From NCBI RefSeq assembly GCF_001422375.1, contig NZ_LMMU01000007.1, positions 474,184-538,183 of the forward strand: DNA of 64,000 nt, written 5' to 3'. This DNA comes from Methylobacterium sp. Leaf99 (GTDB taxonomy: Bacteria > Pseudomonadota > Alphaproteobacteria > Rhizobiales > Beijerinckiaceae). Made by a program: the position numbers and the translations under genes. Below the pieces are notes generated by a model. That model made no database searches and was not told the DNA's origin. It saw only the letters and a program-made list of their open reading frames with translations. This document shows, one piece after another, positions 48,708-57,928 of this stretch (within the stretch, counting starts at the first letter, position 1; every line of letters starts with the position of its first letter).

Positions 48708-49460
48708 TCAGCCGCGGCCGATATAGGGCATCTTGGTCGCCAGCACGGTCATGAACTGGACGTTGGCCGAGAGGGGGAGCCCGGCCATGTAGACCACGGC
48801 CTGCGCCACGTGGGCGGCGTCCATCACCGGCTCCGGCTTGATGCTGCCGTCGGCCTGCCGCACCCCGTGCGAGAAGCTTTGCGTCATCTCGGTCTCGGCG
48901 TTGCCGACGTCGATCTGGCCGCAGGCGATGTCGTGGGCCCGGCCGTCGAGGGACGTGGCGCGGGTCAGGCCCGTCATGGCGTGCTTCGTGGCGGTGTAGG
49001 GCGCGGAGTTCGGCCGCGGCACCTGGGCGGCGATGGAGCCGTTGTTGATGATGCGTCCGCCCCGCGGGTCCTGAGCCTTCATCAGCCGGAACGCGCCTTG
49101 CGTGCACAGGAAGGCGCCCGTGAGGTTGACGTCGAGGCTCGCCCGCCAGTCGGCCAGCGTCACCTCGTCGACGGGCACCCCCGGCGTGAACACGCCGGCG
49201 TTGTTGAACAGCACGTCGAGGCGGCCATACGCGTCCCGCGTCCGCCCGAACAGGGTGGTCACGGCGTCGGGATCGGCGACGTCGGCCGCGACGGCCAGGG
49301 CCTCGCCGCCTCCGGCCCGCACCGCCTCGGCCACGGCGTCGAGCCGGTCCCGCCGCCGCCCGGCCAGCACCACGGCGTACCCGGCCCCGGCGAGCCCGAG
49401 GGCCACCGCCCGGCCGATCCCCGACCCGGCCCCCGTCACCATCGCGATCCGTCCCGTCAT
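48708..49460 (-). CDS. SDR family oxidoreductase
   Basis: A 250-residue classical short-chain dehydrogenase. NAD(P)-binding motif TGAGSGIG (residues 9-16), NNAG (about 89), catalytic Ser in NNGSIAAQ and Tyr-x3-Lys in [11 protein letters not shown]. The Arg pair after beta2 (AGRRRDRL) suggests NADP(H). The C-terminal extension ([16 protein letters not shown]) is seen in a subgroup of uncharacterised SDRs. Substrate unknown. It is the last core gene before the tRNA. Confidence 0.9.
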   Translation of the reverse strand: MTGRIAMVTGAGSGIGRAVALGLAGAGYAVVLAGRRRDRLDAVAEAVRAGGGEALAVAADVADPDAVTTLFGRTRDAYGRLDVLFNNAGVFTPGVPVDEVTLADWRASLDVNLTGAFLCTQGAFRLMKAQDPRGGRIINNGSIAAQVPRPNSAPYTATKHAMTGLTRATSLDGRAHDIACGQIDVGNAETEMTQSFSHGVRQADGSIKPEPVMDAAHVAQAVVYMAGLPLSANVQFMTVLATKMPYIGRG

Positions 49461-49558
49461 CCGCCCACCCGCTCCGGTTTCCGCCCGCTCATAAAGCCGC
49501 CCCACCCCTGTTGCCAGCCTCCCCCACTCCGTCTAGACACCACCCGGCCTTGCGCCGA

Positions 49559-49633
<75 letters not shown>

Positions 49634-49750
49634 ATTCTTCACCTAACCCATTCAGAACGCTCACGATTTCGCGTAGGTGCCCTGCGGAGTGAGCCGGTTG
49701 CTACATTCCGCTGCTACACAGGCCGCCCGCCCGGGCGGCGAGGGAGCGGA

Positions 49751-51547
49751 GTGGGGTCCATCGCCAATGTCGTCCTTCGGGGACGAATCTTCCATTTTCG
49801 GCGCCGTGTGCCGGACGGTCTCAGACCGACGCTGCGCCTGAAGGAACTGGTGCGCAGCCTTGAGACGACCGACCTTCGTGCTGCCAAGGCGAGATGTTGT
49901 CGGGTATACCTCGCCTCAGAAAGCCTGTTCACGGCCCTGTACGCGATGCCGATGCTGACCGACGACCAACTCGCCCGCCTCGTGCAGGACTTCTACGGAA
50001 CGATCCTCGACGGGGATGAACAGGGACGACTGACGTACGCAGCGATCCCGGCCGATATGCGGGAGCGGCGCGTCACCCAGTACGAGATGATGGCAGCGCA
50101 GGCACGCGACGCTCTCGCCTGCAACCGGCTGGAAGAGGCAGGGTTCGTCACCGTCGCGATGCTCCGCAAGCAAGGCATCGCTGCAGCCGATCTCGAGCCG
50201 CGTGCAGTCGCGAAGGCACGGCAGGCGATGCTGCGGGCCGGCATCGACGTCGCCGAGGCACTCAAGGCCCGTTACGAGGGTGACTTTAACTTCGAGCCCC
50301 GCGACCGCCTGCTCAAAATGCAGCTAGCGGCACTCCACGAGGCTCCGAAAGCCCCGCGCACGGAGAACACGGCACCCCACCCGGCCAAAAAGGAAGCGGT
50401 GCTGCCGCACGCCACCGAGCTTTTTTCGGCAGTCGCTGCCGCGTTCCGAAACACGCAGGCCGCCACCAACACCTGGGACAACCAGACCGCGTCGCAAGCA
50501 GGCGCAACCTTCCGCCTGTTCGTCGACACCTGCGGAGACCGCCCCCTCGCCGCCTACACCCGCAAGGACGCCGGCTACTTCCGCAGCCTCGTGGAACGGC
50601 TACCGAACGACTACGGCAAACATCCCCGCTACCGAAACCTCACGGTGGACGAGATCCTAGCTGCACACGAGGCGCTGCCCGACAAGCAGCGCACACAGCC
50701 GATCACGCAGCGGACCGTGAAGCGGCACTTCTCGGCCCTGTCGGCGCTCTGGACGGCCGCGGTCGCAAGAGACGAGGCGGCAGCGAACATCTTCCTGGGC
50801 TTCCGCTTCAGCAATACCCGTAAGGCGAGCGAGCAACGCGCCATGTGGGAGCGGGACGAGCTCGCCCGCCTCTTCGCAACACCAATCTGGACAGGCTGCG
50901 CCTCCCCCGGCCGGCGAACCACACCGGGAACCCTCATCCTACGCGACGAGAAATTCTGGCTACCCCTGATCGCCGTGTTCTCCGGCATGCGCCAGGAAGA
51001 GATCTGCCAGCTGCATGCCGAGGACATCCGACAGGACGAGGGCATCTGGTTCATCGACATCAACGACCGACCTCCGCGGAAGCTCAAGAACGCGACGGCG
51101 GTCCGGCGCGTACCGATCCACTCGCAGCTGATTCGCCTGGGCTTTCTCGCGCATGTCGACGCGCAGCGGCGCCGCCGGCAAGACCGCGTCTTCCCTCTGC
51201 TTGAACCCGGAGGGGCCGACGGTCGACTGGGCCACGCCTTCACCAAGTGGTTCACCCGCTACCGACGCGACGTGAAGCTCTACCGGCAAGGGCTCGACTT
51301 CCACTCGTTCCGGCACACGGCGACGACGCTGATGCACCAAGCCGGCACAGCGACCGCCGTCATCGACCACGTGACAGGACACGTCACGCCGGGCGAGACC
51401 GCGCGGTACACCAAGCGTTCTTCCTTATCCCAGCTGAAGGCAGCCATCGAGACGATTGTGATCGAGCTCGGCCTGGCCCATCTGCTGCCAGAGACCGGCA
51501 ACGGGTCGCGGTCCACCTCAAGCCGACCCTCCGCGGCAAAAGCCTAA
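49751..51547 (+). CDS. Tyrosine site-specific integrase
   Basis: A 598-residue tyrosine recombinase, expected to insert the element at the tRNA-Gln 3' end. The N-terminus (VVLRGRIFHFRRRVPDGLRPTL) resembles DUF6538 arm-type domains. A SAM-like core-binding region lies around residues 220-330. The catalytic set is visible: Arg in FSGMRQEEICQLH, HSFRHT, a late GHVTPGE and the nucleophile Tyr in ETARYTKR. Start GTG 49751. An insert between core motifs makes it longer than most integrases. No excisionase gene was recognised. Confidence 0.93.
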   Translation: MGSIANVVLRGRIFHFRRRVPDGLRPTLRLKELVRSLETTDLRAAKARCCRVYLASESLFTALYAMPMLTDDQLARLVQDFYGTILDGDEQGRLTYAAIPADMRERRVTQYEMMAAQARDALACNRLEEAGFVTVAMLRKQGIAAADLEPRAVAKARQAMLRAGIDVAEALKARYEGDFNFEPRDRLLKMQLAALHEAPKAPRTENTAPHPAKKEAVLPHATELFSAVAAAFRNTQAATNTWDNQTASQAGATFRLFVDTCGDRPLAAYTRKDAGYFRSLVERLPNDYGKHPRYRNLTVDEILAAHEALPDKQRTQPITQRTVKRHFSALSALWTAAVARDEAAANIFLGFRFSNTRKASEQRAMWERDELARLFATPIWTGCASPGRRTTPGTLILRDEKFWLPLIAVFSGMRQEEICQLHAEDIRQDEGIWFIDINDRPPRKLKNATAVRRVPIHSQLIRLGFLAHVDAQRRRRQDRVFPLLEPGGADGRLGHAFTKWFTRYRRDVKLYRQGLDFHSFRHTATTLMHQAGTATAVIDHVTGHVTPGETARYTKRSSLSQLKAAIETIVIELGLAHLLPETGNGSRSTSSRPSAAKA

Positions 51548-51628
51548 AAATCGCTGCCACGAGACTCGACACGTCTGTAGTACGTATCTAAGGTCTCTGA
51601 GACCCTTGTACGGTGCAAGCATCAGGAG

Positions 51629-52102
51629 ATGAACGTGGCTGCGTACTCTATGAAGCAGCGCGCGAGGCAGCTTTCCCGCTCCTCACCTACGCACGCTCAG
51701 CTTCAGACACTCATATCCGGGAAGCTTCTCGAAGCTGCACTCCTGGCGGCCGTGTCTGAGGGCAAGCCACCCGTCGGCGCCATAAGCGGGCACCTAATCG
51801 ACCAGTTCGGCCTGGATACATTCAAATCGCCGCAGACTAAGCAATTCGTCGGAGTTGCGGTCGCAGCCAAGCTCGAAACACTTGCGTACGCTGCAACCGG
51901 CAAGCGCATCCGCATCACCAACGACCCAATCTTCACAACAGGCGGCCTCTTCCGGAAGGTGGCCGCTTCGCCGAGATCCTCGTCCCATGAACTGCTCGCG
52001 CGGTTCGTGGCCGCTCTGACCGAGGACGAAGCTCTGATCGTCGCGGAACTACTCGCACGCAGGCGCGAACGGGCTGAACTTTCGCGTAACCCGGAAGACT
52101 GA
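51629..52102 (+). CDS. Element gene of unknown function
   Basis: Not recognised. A 157-residue protein with a basic N-terminus (MKQRARQLSRSS), a central part VGAISGHLIDQFGLDTFKSPQTKQFVGVAVAAKLETLAYAATGKR and a helical C-terminus (ELLARFVAALTEDEALIVAELLARRRERAEL). No membrane segment. AGGAG lies 4 bp upstream of the ATG. It is between the integrase and the clamp-loader-like gene and may be a regulator or accessory replication factor; that is a guess. Confidence 0.6.
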   Translation: MNVAAYSMKQRARQLSRSSPTHAQLQTLISGKLLEAALLAAVSEGKPPVGAISGHLIDQFGLDTFKSPQTKQFVGVAVAAKLETLAYAATGKRIRITNDPIFTTGGLFRKVAASPRSSSHELLARFVAALTEDEALIVAELLARRRERAELSRNPED

Positions 52103-52263
52103 GCCGAAGACGGGCGCGCCTCCGCGCTGAACTGCGGTACAGGGCGGACGACATTGCGTCGATCCGCACAGACTTTCACTGCGGTCACTCACCCACCCTG
52201 ACGCCCACACCGTGGTTCGTCGGTCGACGACCTGCGCCGCAAACTCATCGGGAGCGAGCCGAC

Positions 52264-53367
52264 ATGTCGAATGATCTTTCCAGTCTCGCGTGGCAACCAC
52301 CTACCCCCGCACAGCCCACGGTCCTCGGTCGGCCACGCCGCTTTGAGGACGTGTCCGGTCAAGAGGACGCCGACAGAGACATCCAGGCTTTCCTCGAAGA
52401 CGCGCTCGACCCAGCTCGTCAGAAGCCGCGCTGCCGGACACTGCTTCTCAGCGGCGTCGCGGGGATCGGCAAGACGACGATCGCGCGCATCCTGGGGAAC
52501 ATCGCTCTGTGCTGGAATCCGACTGAAGGCCATCAAGCTTGTGGCACCTGCGCCATCTGCAAGGCCTTCCAGGAAAACCCTCCGCGCGGCATCGACGACT
52601 ACTTCGAGATCAGTGCAGCCGAATACTCCGGCGTCCACGCGATGTCGCACCTCGTGGCACTGATGCGCCGCGCGCCCCTAGGTCGCTTCAAGGTGGGCTT
52701 CGCAGACGAAGCGCATCGCGCTTCCCGCATGGGAAAAGACGCACTCCTGAAGGACCTCGAAGAGCCTTCCCCCTACGCAATCTACATCCTTGCCACCACA
52801 GAACCGGACAAGCTCGGCGCCGCCCTCCTATCGCGCTGCCACCACGTGCGTCTGCGGCCACCCTCTATGACGGACCGCCTGCACTTCCTCCGCCGGCGAT
52901 GCGAGGTTGGATGGGGCTTGCCCCCCGAGAATTACGAACCAGCGGCACTCGAGCGCCTCGCCGTCCGAGTCGGTGCCAACTACCGCGAACTCGCGGCGGC
53001 ACTCGACCGCTGTATCACCGCCGGCCCCCTGACGACCGACACGGTCGACCGCCTGTTCCCAGACCCGCTCGCCGCGTGCCTGAGTAGCGCCGAAGCCCTT
53101 CTCGACGACGATCTGTCCGGCGCCATCTCCGCCCTGGTGGAGGCGCCTGGTACCCCCGACGAAAAGCGGGCCGCGATGCAGAGCCTCCTATTGGGGCTCA
53201 GCCTCGCCTGCGTCCGAGGCGTCGTGACACCCTACGACCCGCTGAGCGACGTTCCTCTGGAGCGACGGCAGGCGTTGGTGGCGCGCTTCGACGCTCGACG
53301 CCCCCAGTCCGTGTCTCTCGCAACCTACCTAGAGGACTGTGCGCGATTCTGGGGGGCATCCCGGTGA
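52264..53367 (+). CDS. DnaX-like AAA+ clamp-loader ATPase on mobile element
   Basis: A 367-residue protein clearly homologous to the DNA polymerase III gamma/tau subunit. It has RPRRFEDVSGQE at the start, Walker A GVAGIGKTT (residues 64-72), zinc-binding Cys83, 93, 96 and 99 (DnaX-like spacing), Walker B-like FADEAH (146-151), LLKDLEEP, sensor 1 ILATTEPDKL and the arginine finger in SRC (190-192). After the AAA+ lid it ends without the tau C-terminal domains. Its end overlaps the next gene by 4 bp. Likely role: loading the clamp-like protein encoded two genes later. Confidence 0.9.
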   Translation: MSNDLSSLAWQPPTPAQPTVLGRPRRFEDVSGQEDADRDIQAFLEDALDPARQKPRCRTLLLSGVAGIGKTTIARILGNIALCWNPTEGHQACGTCAICKAFQENPPRGIDDYFEISAAEYSGVHAMSHLVALMRRAPLGRFKVGFADEAHRASRMGKDALLKDLEEPSPYAIYILATTEPDKLGAALLSRCHHVRLRPPSMTDRLHFLRRRCEVGWGLPPENYEPAALERLAVRVGANYRELAAALDRCITAGPLTTDTVDRLFPDPLAACLSSAEALLDDDLSGAISALVEAPGTPDEKRAAMQSLLLGLSLACVRGVVTPYDPLSDVPLERRQALVARFDARRPQSVSLATYLEDCARFWGASR

Positions 53368-54470
53368 CTCAGGACGAACTCATCCTCCGCATAACCGCTT
53401 TCTATGACCTACTCGGCGCGATACGCGACGGATCGGAGCAGATCGGGCCTTCTGCTAACCGTGATCCCCCGCCGAAGGCATCGCGTATCCTCCCCCGGTG
53501 TCGTCGCAGTCTCGCGGCGCACGAGCGCGCGAACGCACGCTCGCACGACGGACGGCGGCATCTGTATCTCAACGCTGCGCAAGCCCATGCCCTGTACCGA
53601 GCCGCCTCCTTTCTCGCGCAGGGAACCGGACGCCTGCTCAACGTCCGAGTGACGTTCGACCATGGGCTCGACAAGCAGGATGCAGGTGCCGACGCGAGTA
53701 AGGCCGTCACGGACTTCTGCCGTCGCGCTCGGGCTCTCCTCCACCGCCGGGGCCAGGACGACTTTCCGTTCCTCTCCGTTCATGTAGTGACCGCCGAAGG
53801 GCACTTCGTCACCGAACTCACCGCGCATGTCGCCCCAGACCAGCGCCTCGCCCGCTTCACGACATGGGCAGAGGAAGACTTTATGACGACCCGCCGCCGC
53901 ACCGCACCCAGGGTTCGAGTCGGAGCTTGCCGCGCAACAGCGCGGGCCGAGAGGGTCGCCTACCATGCCACGTCGCTCCGGCGGCTCCTGCGTGGCCTCG
54001 ATCCAAACATCTACGACTGGGACGAGCAGAATGTCCGGCAGCCGCTGATCGACCTACTCGGTGTGCCCGTGTCGGAGCGTCGGACGATCGGCACGATCGA
54101 CGCCGCGCAGCGCATCAGTACCTCGGACTCGCTCGCCCAAGGAGCAAGACGTACAGCGGAGGCGGATGGCATGGGCCTCCTCGACCCAATGCAAGACCGC
54201 GCTTGGTCCTGGCTCTTTTCCGGATGGGAACTCGACGAGTACCACGCCCGAACGGCGGAGCGCGTGGCACGCGTTGAGGCCCGCGCTCGCATAGACGCCC
54301 TGTACCCCGTTGAACCCAACACCCTCGTGTCCGCGCGCCGAGCCGCAGAATTGGCCGATCTTGAGGCCCGCTGCCGCTGGTCAGCTGAATACCGGCCCCG
54401 ATTCTGGGGCGGACGGCTGCAGCCGGCGATCGAACTACCCGCTCTTGACGACAGGAGCCCTGCACGATGA
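53364..54470 (+). CDS. Unknown protein coupled to clamp-loader gene; initiator-like features
   Basis: Not confidently recognised. The 368-residue protein starts at GTG 53364, overlapping the DnaX-like gene (GTGA). Residues 90-165 alternate strand and helix (LLNVRVTFDHGLDK ... FPFLSVHVVTAEGHFVTELTAHVAPDQRLARF), faintly like the catalytic fold of HUH replication initiators, and a later LLGVPVSERRTIGTIDAAQRIS resembles their C-terminal part. The His-hydrophobic-His metal motif is not intact, so an active nickase is doubtful. Alternatives: a delta-like clamp-loader partner or a novel protein. Operon position ties it to replication. Confidence 0.5.
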   Translation: MTQDELILRITAFYDLLGAIRDGSEQIGPSANRDPPPKASRILPRCRRSLAAHERANARSHDGRRHLYLNAAQAHALYRAASFLAQGTGRLLNVRVTFDHGLDKQDAGADASKAVTDFCRRARALLHRRGQDDFPFLSVHVVTAEGHFVTELTAHVAPDQRLARFTTWAEEDFMTTRRRTAPRVRVGACRATARAERVAYHATSLRRLLRGLDPNIYDWDEQNVRQPLIDLLGVPVSERRTIGTIDAAQRISTSDSLAQGARRTAEADGMGLLDPMQDRAWSWLFSGWELDEYHARTAERVARVEARARIDALYPVEPNTLVSARRAAELADLEARCRWSAEYRPRFWGGRLQPAIELPALDDRSPAR

Positions 54471-54492
54471 CTCTGCTGCATGGAGCAAGATC

Positions 54493-56208
54493 ATGACTGA
54501 CGCTGATCACTACACCACGGCAGCGGCGGTCCCAGTCGCCGCCTCCGCAACTAGTCCCACCCCGGTAGACATAGCACCTGTGCATCAGCCCGGGCCGTCA
54601 TTCGTACCCCTGCACGCTTCCGAATCGCTAGGATCGGGTAGGTCGGTAGAGCTTAGCCCTACCTCTAACGCGATCGACGCACCGACCGATCAATCGGCAC
54701 CAGCCCTCCCCACCAGGGAAGGTTTACGAGGCGGACGAGACGGCGGTCCGCGAGAGGCCGTACTGCTGGCTGGAGAACCGGGGGAAGCGATCCACTTCCA
54801 AACCTACTACAGCGACTTGCTGCTACTGCGCGATATCACTGCCACGATGCTAGCTACACCGATTGCAGCCGAACCGGGCGCGAATACCGTGGGCGACACA
54901 TTACCATGCGAAGTCGCGCCGGACGGGCTGCGCGTCACGTTCTGCAACGGTTCCATCAGCTGCGAGCTTCGAGTTCCATACACCCTAGGCACGTTGTCGA
55001 GCGGCAATGGGCGTTTTCAAATCCCTTCGCAGATCCTTCGACTGGCAGCACTGCAGGTTGTCAAGAACAAACCGAAGACAAAAACGGCTCTCGCACGACT
55101 TCAAGCAACAAGCCGTAGTCTTGCGCCGCGCGCCATCTATCAGGGTGTCCCGGACGAACCAGCACACTGGACATTCCTTCCGCGGACATCGGACGGCAAG
55201 CTACTGTATGACGGCGCGAAGCTTAATTTTTCTGCTTCTGCTGATACGAGCACTCCGCTGGAAAAAGATCCCGGACTGAGTGACCCAGTCCAGATCTTCC
55301 CTGATCGGATCCGCACCGCCCTGCTCGCCACCAAGCCTGCGGCAGCTACGAAGATCGACGCTCTGCCCAAGCTAAGCCAAGTCGCGATCGAAGATGGGGT
55401 CGGCTGCGCGTCTAACGAACGAATGTACGCCTACCACAGCGACATTGCCCTCGCCGGACTATCCTTCCGCGTTGCAGCGACAGACATCTCAGTGCTCACC
55501 TCGCTCATGCGCCATTTGGACCGAACCGCAACGACGCTCCGCACGGCGGGCCGGATGTGCGTGATCCAGGACGCGCGGCTCACCATCCGCTTCACGCAGC
55601 CCGTCGACACCCTCCCCGTAATCAATCTCCGCTCGTCTTTGCAGCCGACGCTGGCAATGCAGTGCGAGCACAAGGAGCTCATAGAGTTAGTTAATAAAGC
55701 CTTCCTCACCGCTCGAACGGATCCGGACGCCCAGAGGCGCCTTCAGCTTCATCTCCGTGTCGCCCTCATCGACGGTGAGATCGCTCTCACGGCCGATGCG
55801 ACGTGGCGTCATCCCAAGAGTGGTATGGATCGATTCAGGGGTAACCTTCGCAGTATCATGATAGAGCGTGAGCAAGCCCGCAGTCTCTGCGAGCGCCTGA
55901 GCCCACCCCCCTCGCCAACACTCACGTCCGACCGCAAGCATACCGAAGAGATCCTTGCGCGGCACGTGGCGCCATCAGCAATCGAAATCGGCCGCTATGT
56001 TGTGTCTGATCTCCTACGCGCAATACGGCCGCTACGCAGCGCCCTGCTACGTCTCGAGTTTATCGACGATAGAGCCCTCATCATCACGGAGACGACGGCG
56101 GAGCACAGCACGGACTACGTCATGACGTCCAAGACGCAAGAAGACACTTACGGAATGCCGCAACGCCGATCCAAACGCTGGGACGCCCCGTCGCGGCTCC
56201 GCGCCTAA
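54493..56208 (+). CDS. Sliding-clamp (DnaN)-like protein with disordered N-terminal extension
   Basis: A 571-residue protein whose residues about 100-550 fit the three-domain order of the polymerase III beta clamp. Domain I: CEVAPDGLRVTF ... RFQIPSQILRLA. Domain II: FPDRIRTALLATK ... VAIEDGVGCASNERMYAY ... VLTSLMRHL. Domain III: EHKELIELVNKAF ... IEIGRYVVSDLLRAI ... TDYVMTSK, aligning with E. coli MEIGFNVSYVLDVLNAL ... AAYVVMPM. The clamp-terminal MPMRL is replaced and a basic tail follows. Residues 1-95 are Ala/Pro/Ser-rich. Start ATG 54493 has GGAGCAAGA upstream, 22 bp after the previous gene. Call rests on alignment by eye. Confidence 0.72.
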   Translation: MTDADHYTTAAAVPVAASATSPTPVDIAPVHQPGPSFVPLHASESLGSGRSVELSPTSNAIDAPTDQSAPALPTREGLRGGRDGGPREAVLLAGEPGEAIHFQTYYSDLLLLRDITATMLATPIAAEPGANTVGDTLPCEVAPDGLRVTFCNGSISCELRVPYTLGTLSSGNGRFQIPSQILRLAALQVVKNKPKTKTALARLQATSRSLAPRAIYQGVPDEPAHWTFLPRTSDGKLLYDGAKLNFSASADTSTPLEKDPGLSDPVQIFPDRIRTALLATKPAAATKIDALPKLSQVAIEDGVGCASNERMYAYHSDIALAGLSFRVAATDISVLTSLMRHLDRTATTLRTAGRMCVIQDARLTIRFTQPVDTLPVINLRSSLQPTLAMQCEHKELIELVNKAFLTARTDPDAQRRLQLHLRVALIDGEIALTADATWRHPKSGMDRFRGNLRSIMIEREQARSLCERLSPPPSPTLTSDRKHTEEILARHVAPSAIEIGRYVVSDLLRAIRPLRSALLRLEFIDDRALIITETTAEHSTDYVMTSKTQEDTYGMPQRRSKRWDAPSRLRA

Positions 56209-56615
56209 ACGAACTCGCACCGCGGGACGGCGACGCCAAGACGACGTTGCCGTCCCGCCAGTCCCGGCCCGATCTAGTTCCAAAGCTTCTACCGACCCTA
56301 TCACCACGTCGTCAACGTGCATTACAAATACCTTTATCTAATGCACGGCCAAGGGCTTCATTACGCACGCTCAGCAGCAGCAAGGATAACCGGGATACAT
56401 CCCTATATCATTGGAATCATACGACAATTATAATAAAAAACCAGTCGGTGTCAGCTGGCAAACATGGTTTCGGGCCTGTGCCCGACAGGACGGCCGACCC
56501 GCCAAGCGGTGGCACCTCACCGCCCAATCGGTCCTCCAGAACCCATGAATATACTGACTACTTTTCAGCGGCGACGTCCGCCCGGAAGGGGTACGAACGG
56601 CGTAGGACCTTCAAC
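56209..56615. other. AT-richer intergenic stretch
   Basis: About 400 bp after the clamp-like gene without a supportable gene. Base composition drops sharply at 56310-56460 (runs such as AATTATAATAAAAAACC), the lowest-GC part of the window. It could hold a promoter or an origin-like segment; no iterons or clear repeats were seen. Confidence 0.4.
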
Positions 56616-56861
56616 TTATACAATGAAAAACTCGCTCAACGGTACGGCCAGCGCCTCGGCGACCTTGGCGAAAAGATCGACCGTCGGGTTCTCCGCGTGA
56701 CGCTCCAAACCGCCAAGATATGCCCGATCAACGCCTGCGTCCGCAGCCAGCCACTCCTTGGAGAAGCGAGGCGTGTCAGGCGAGGCCTGGCTGGTGTTCC
56801 CTGTGGCTAAGCTCGCCGCGAACCTGGGACTTCGTTCCAGGACCACCTCGGTGATCGTCAC
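56616..56861 (-). pseudogene. Truncated XRE-family regulator
   Basis: The last 50 residues are a good helix-turn-helix C-terminal part (SKEWLAADAGVDRAYLGGLERHAENPTVDLFAKVAEALAVPLSEFF). The usual first helix with the LRxxRxxxGLS motif is missing and replaced by unrelated sequence, with the junction just before SKEWLA. The 81-codon frame from ATG 56861 may still be translated but the DNA-binding domain would be incomplete. Likely a relic from recombination within the element. Confidence 0.7.
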
Positions 56862-57380
56862 GCAGGTCGCCCGCTACTGGAAGAGCCTGACCGAGCAGGC
56901 GCCGCGGCTGGCAACGGGCTACCCTTGAGCTATGCCGCGACCTCATCGGCCTCGACGCGCTACGCAACGCAGTGCGCGCCACTCGCGGTCTCGACGCTGC
57001 GCCACCGCGAGACCCACTCTTGGCCGAGACCGCATCTGGCGCGCGTACGCTGCGGGTCGACTCCGAACCGCGCCTCTTGGTGTTCGGCTTCGACGCCGAT
57101 CAGCGCGGGGGTGCGATACGGGCTGTGACCGCCGAACTGCGCGGCCGGCACCCGCTACGTGTCTGCGCTGTCAGGAGGCTCGGCGGGCGGACAATGGATG
57201 CCTTCCGCCGCTCGACAGACTCGATCACCGACCCCAAGCCCGATGCAGCCTGACGTCCTACTTCGGACAGAGTGCGACCGCTTGGCGCGGCAGGAGTCTG
57301 CGTCAGGCGGTAAATTTTGGGGTCGGCAACGGGAATACCAATCTTAGGCTCCGCCGGAGCGTCCGCGAGACCCCTTCGTC
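56862..57380. other. Region of possible gene remnants
   Basis: No complete gene. Two plus-strand stretches look protein-like but lack a good start: about 56770-56928 (ending TSVIVTQVARYWKSLTEQ) and 56893-57253 (ELCRDLIGLDALRNAVRATRG ... RLLVFGFDADQRGG). They may be broken pieces of element genes. Neither family is recognised. Confidence 0.4.
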
Positions 57381-57842
57381 ATGTCCAGCCTATCCCGTCA
57401 CGCCGACCCCATCCGCCGCACACCGCACCTACGCGGGCATTCCCAACCCGGCACGAACGCACTGCAGTTTGGCGTGCTACTTACGTTCGCCCTCGTCGCG
57501 GCATCCGCCCACGCCGAATCGACGTTCGAGGGGCGCTACCAGGGCCGCGGCGACGGTCGGCTCAACCTGCAGGTGTTCGACCTTGGCGACGGTCGCGGCG
57601 CGTACTTCGTCGTCGCCGACACCGCCATCCCTAACGAATGCACCGGCGAACTGCGTGGCCTGGCCATTACCAACGGCGTGGGAGCGCTGGTGCTGACCCG
57701 GAAGAAGAAGGGGTCGGAGGAAGCCTGCATTCTCACCCTGCGCTTTGGCCCGGTCCGCAAGCGCGTGCGGATCGAAGAGCATGGCTGCGACGGATTCCAC
57801 GGAACGTCCTGCGCCTTTATCGGCGCGCTGACCCGCCGCTGA
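57381..57842 (+). CDS. Secreted protein of unknown function
   Basis: A 153-residue product. The first 27 residues look non-conserved; a hydrophobic segment (LQFGVLLTFALVAASAHA, about 28-45) forms a signal peptide. The mature part is beta-rich (TFEGRYQGRGDGRLNLQVFDLGDGRGAYFVVAD) with four cysteines that could pair. Not recognised. It is the first of two adjacent exported proteins in the element. Confidence 0.6.
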   Translation: MSSLSRHADPIRRTPHLRGHSQPGTNALQFGVLLTFALVAASAHAESTFEGRYQGRGDGRLNLQVFDLGDGRGAYFVVADTAIPNECTGELRGLAITNGVGALVLTRKKKGSEEACILTLRFGPVRKRVRIEEHGCDGFHGTSCAFIGALTRR

Positions 57843-57928
57843 CCGCAAGCCCATTGCCGGGCGCACCCAGTGTGCCCGGACAACGCGCCGCCCTTCCTCT
57901 GCGATCTCCCTGACGGATCACCCCCATA

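Noticed and set aside
56972-57253. Possible 93-residue gene (RLLVFGFDADQRGG)
   Set aside because: No good start or ribosome-binding site and in a rearranged stretch; kept only as a possible remnant.
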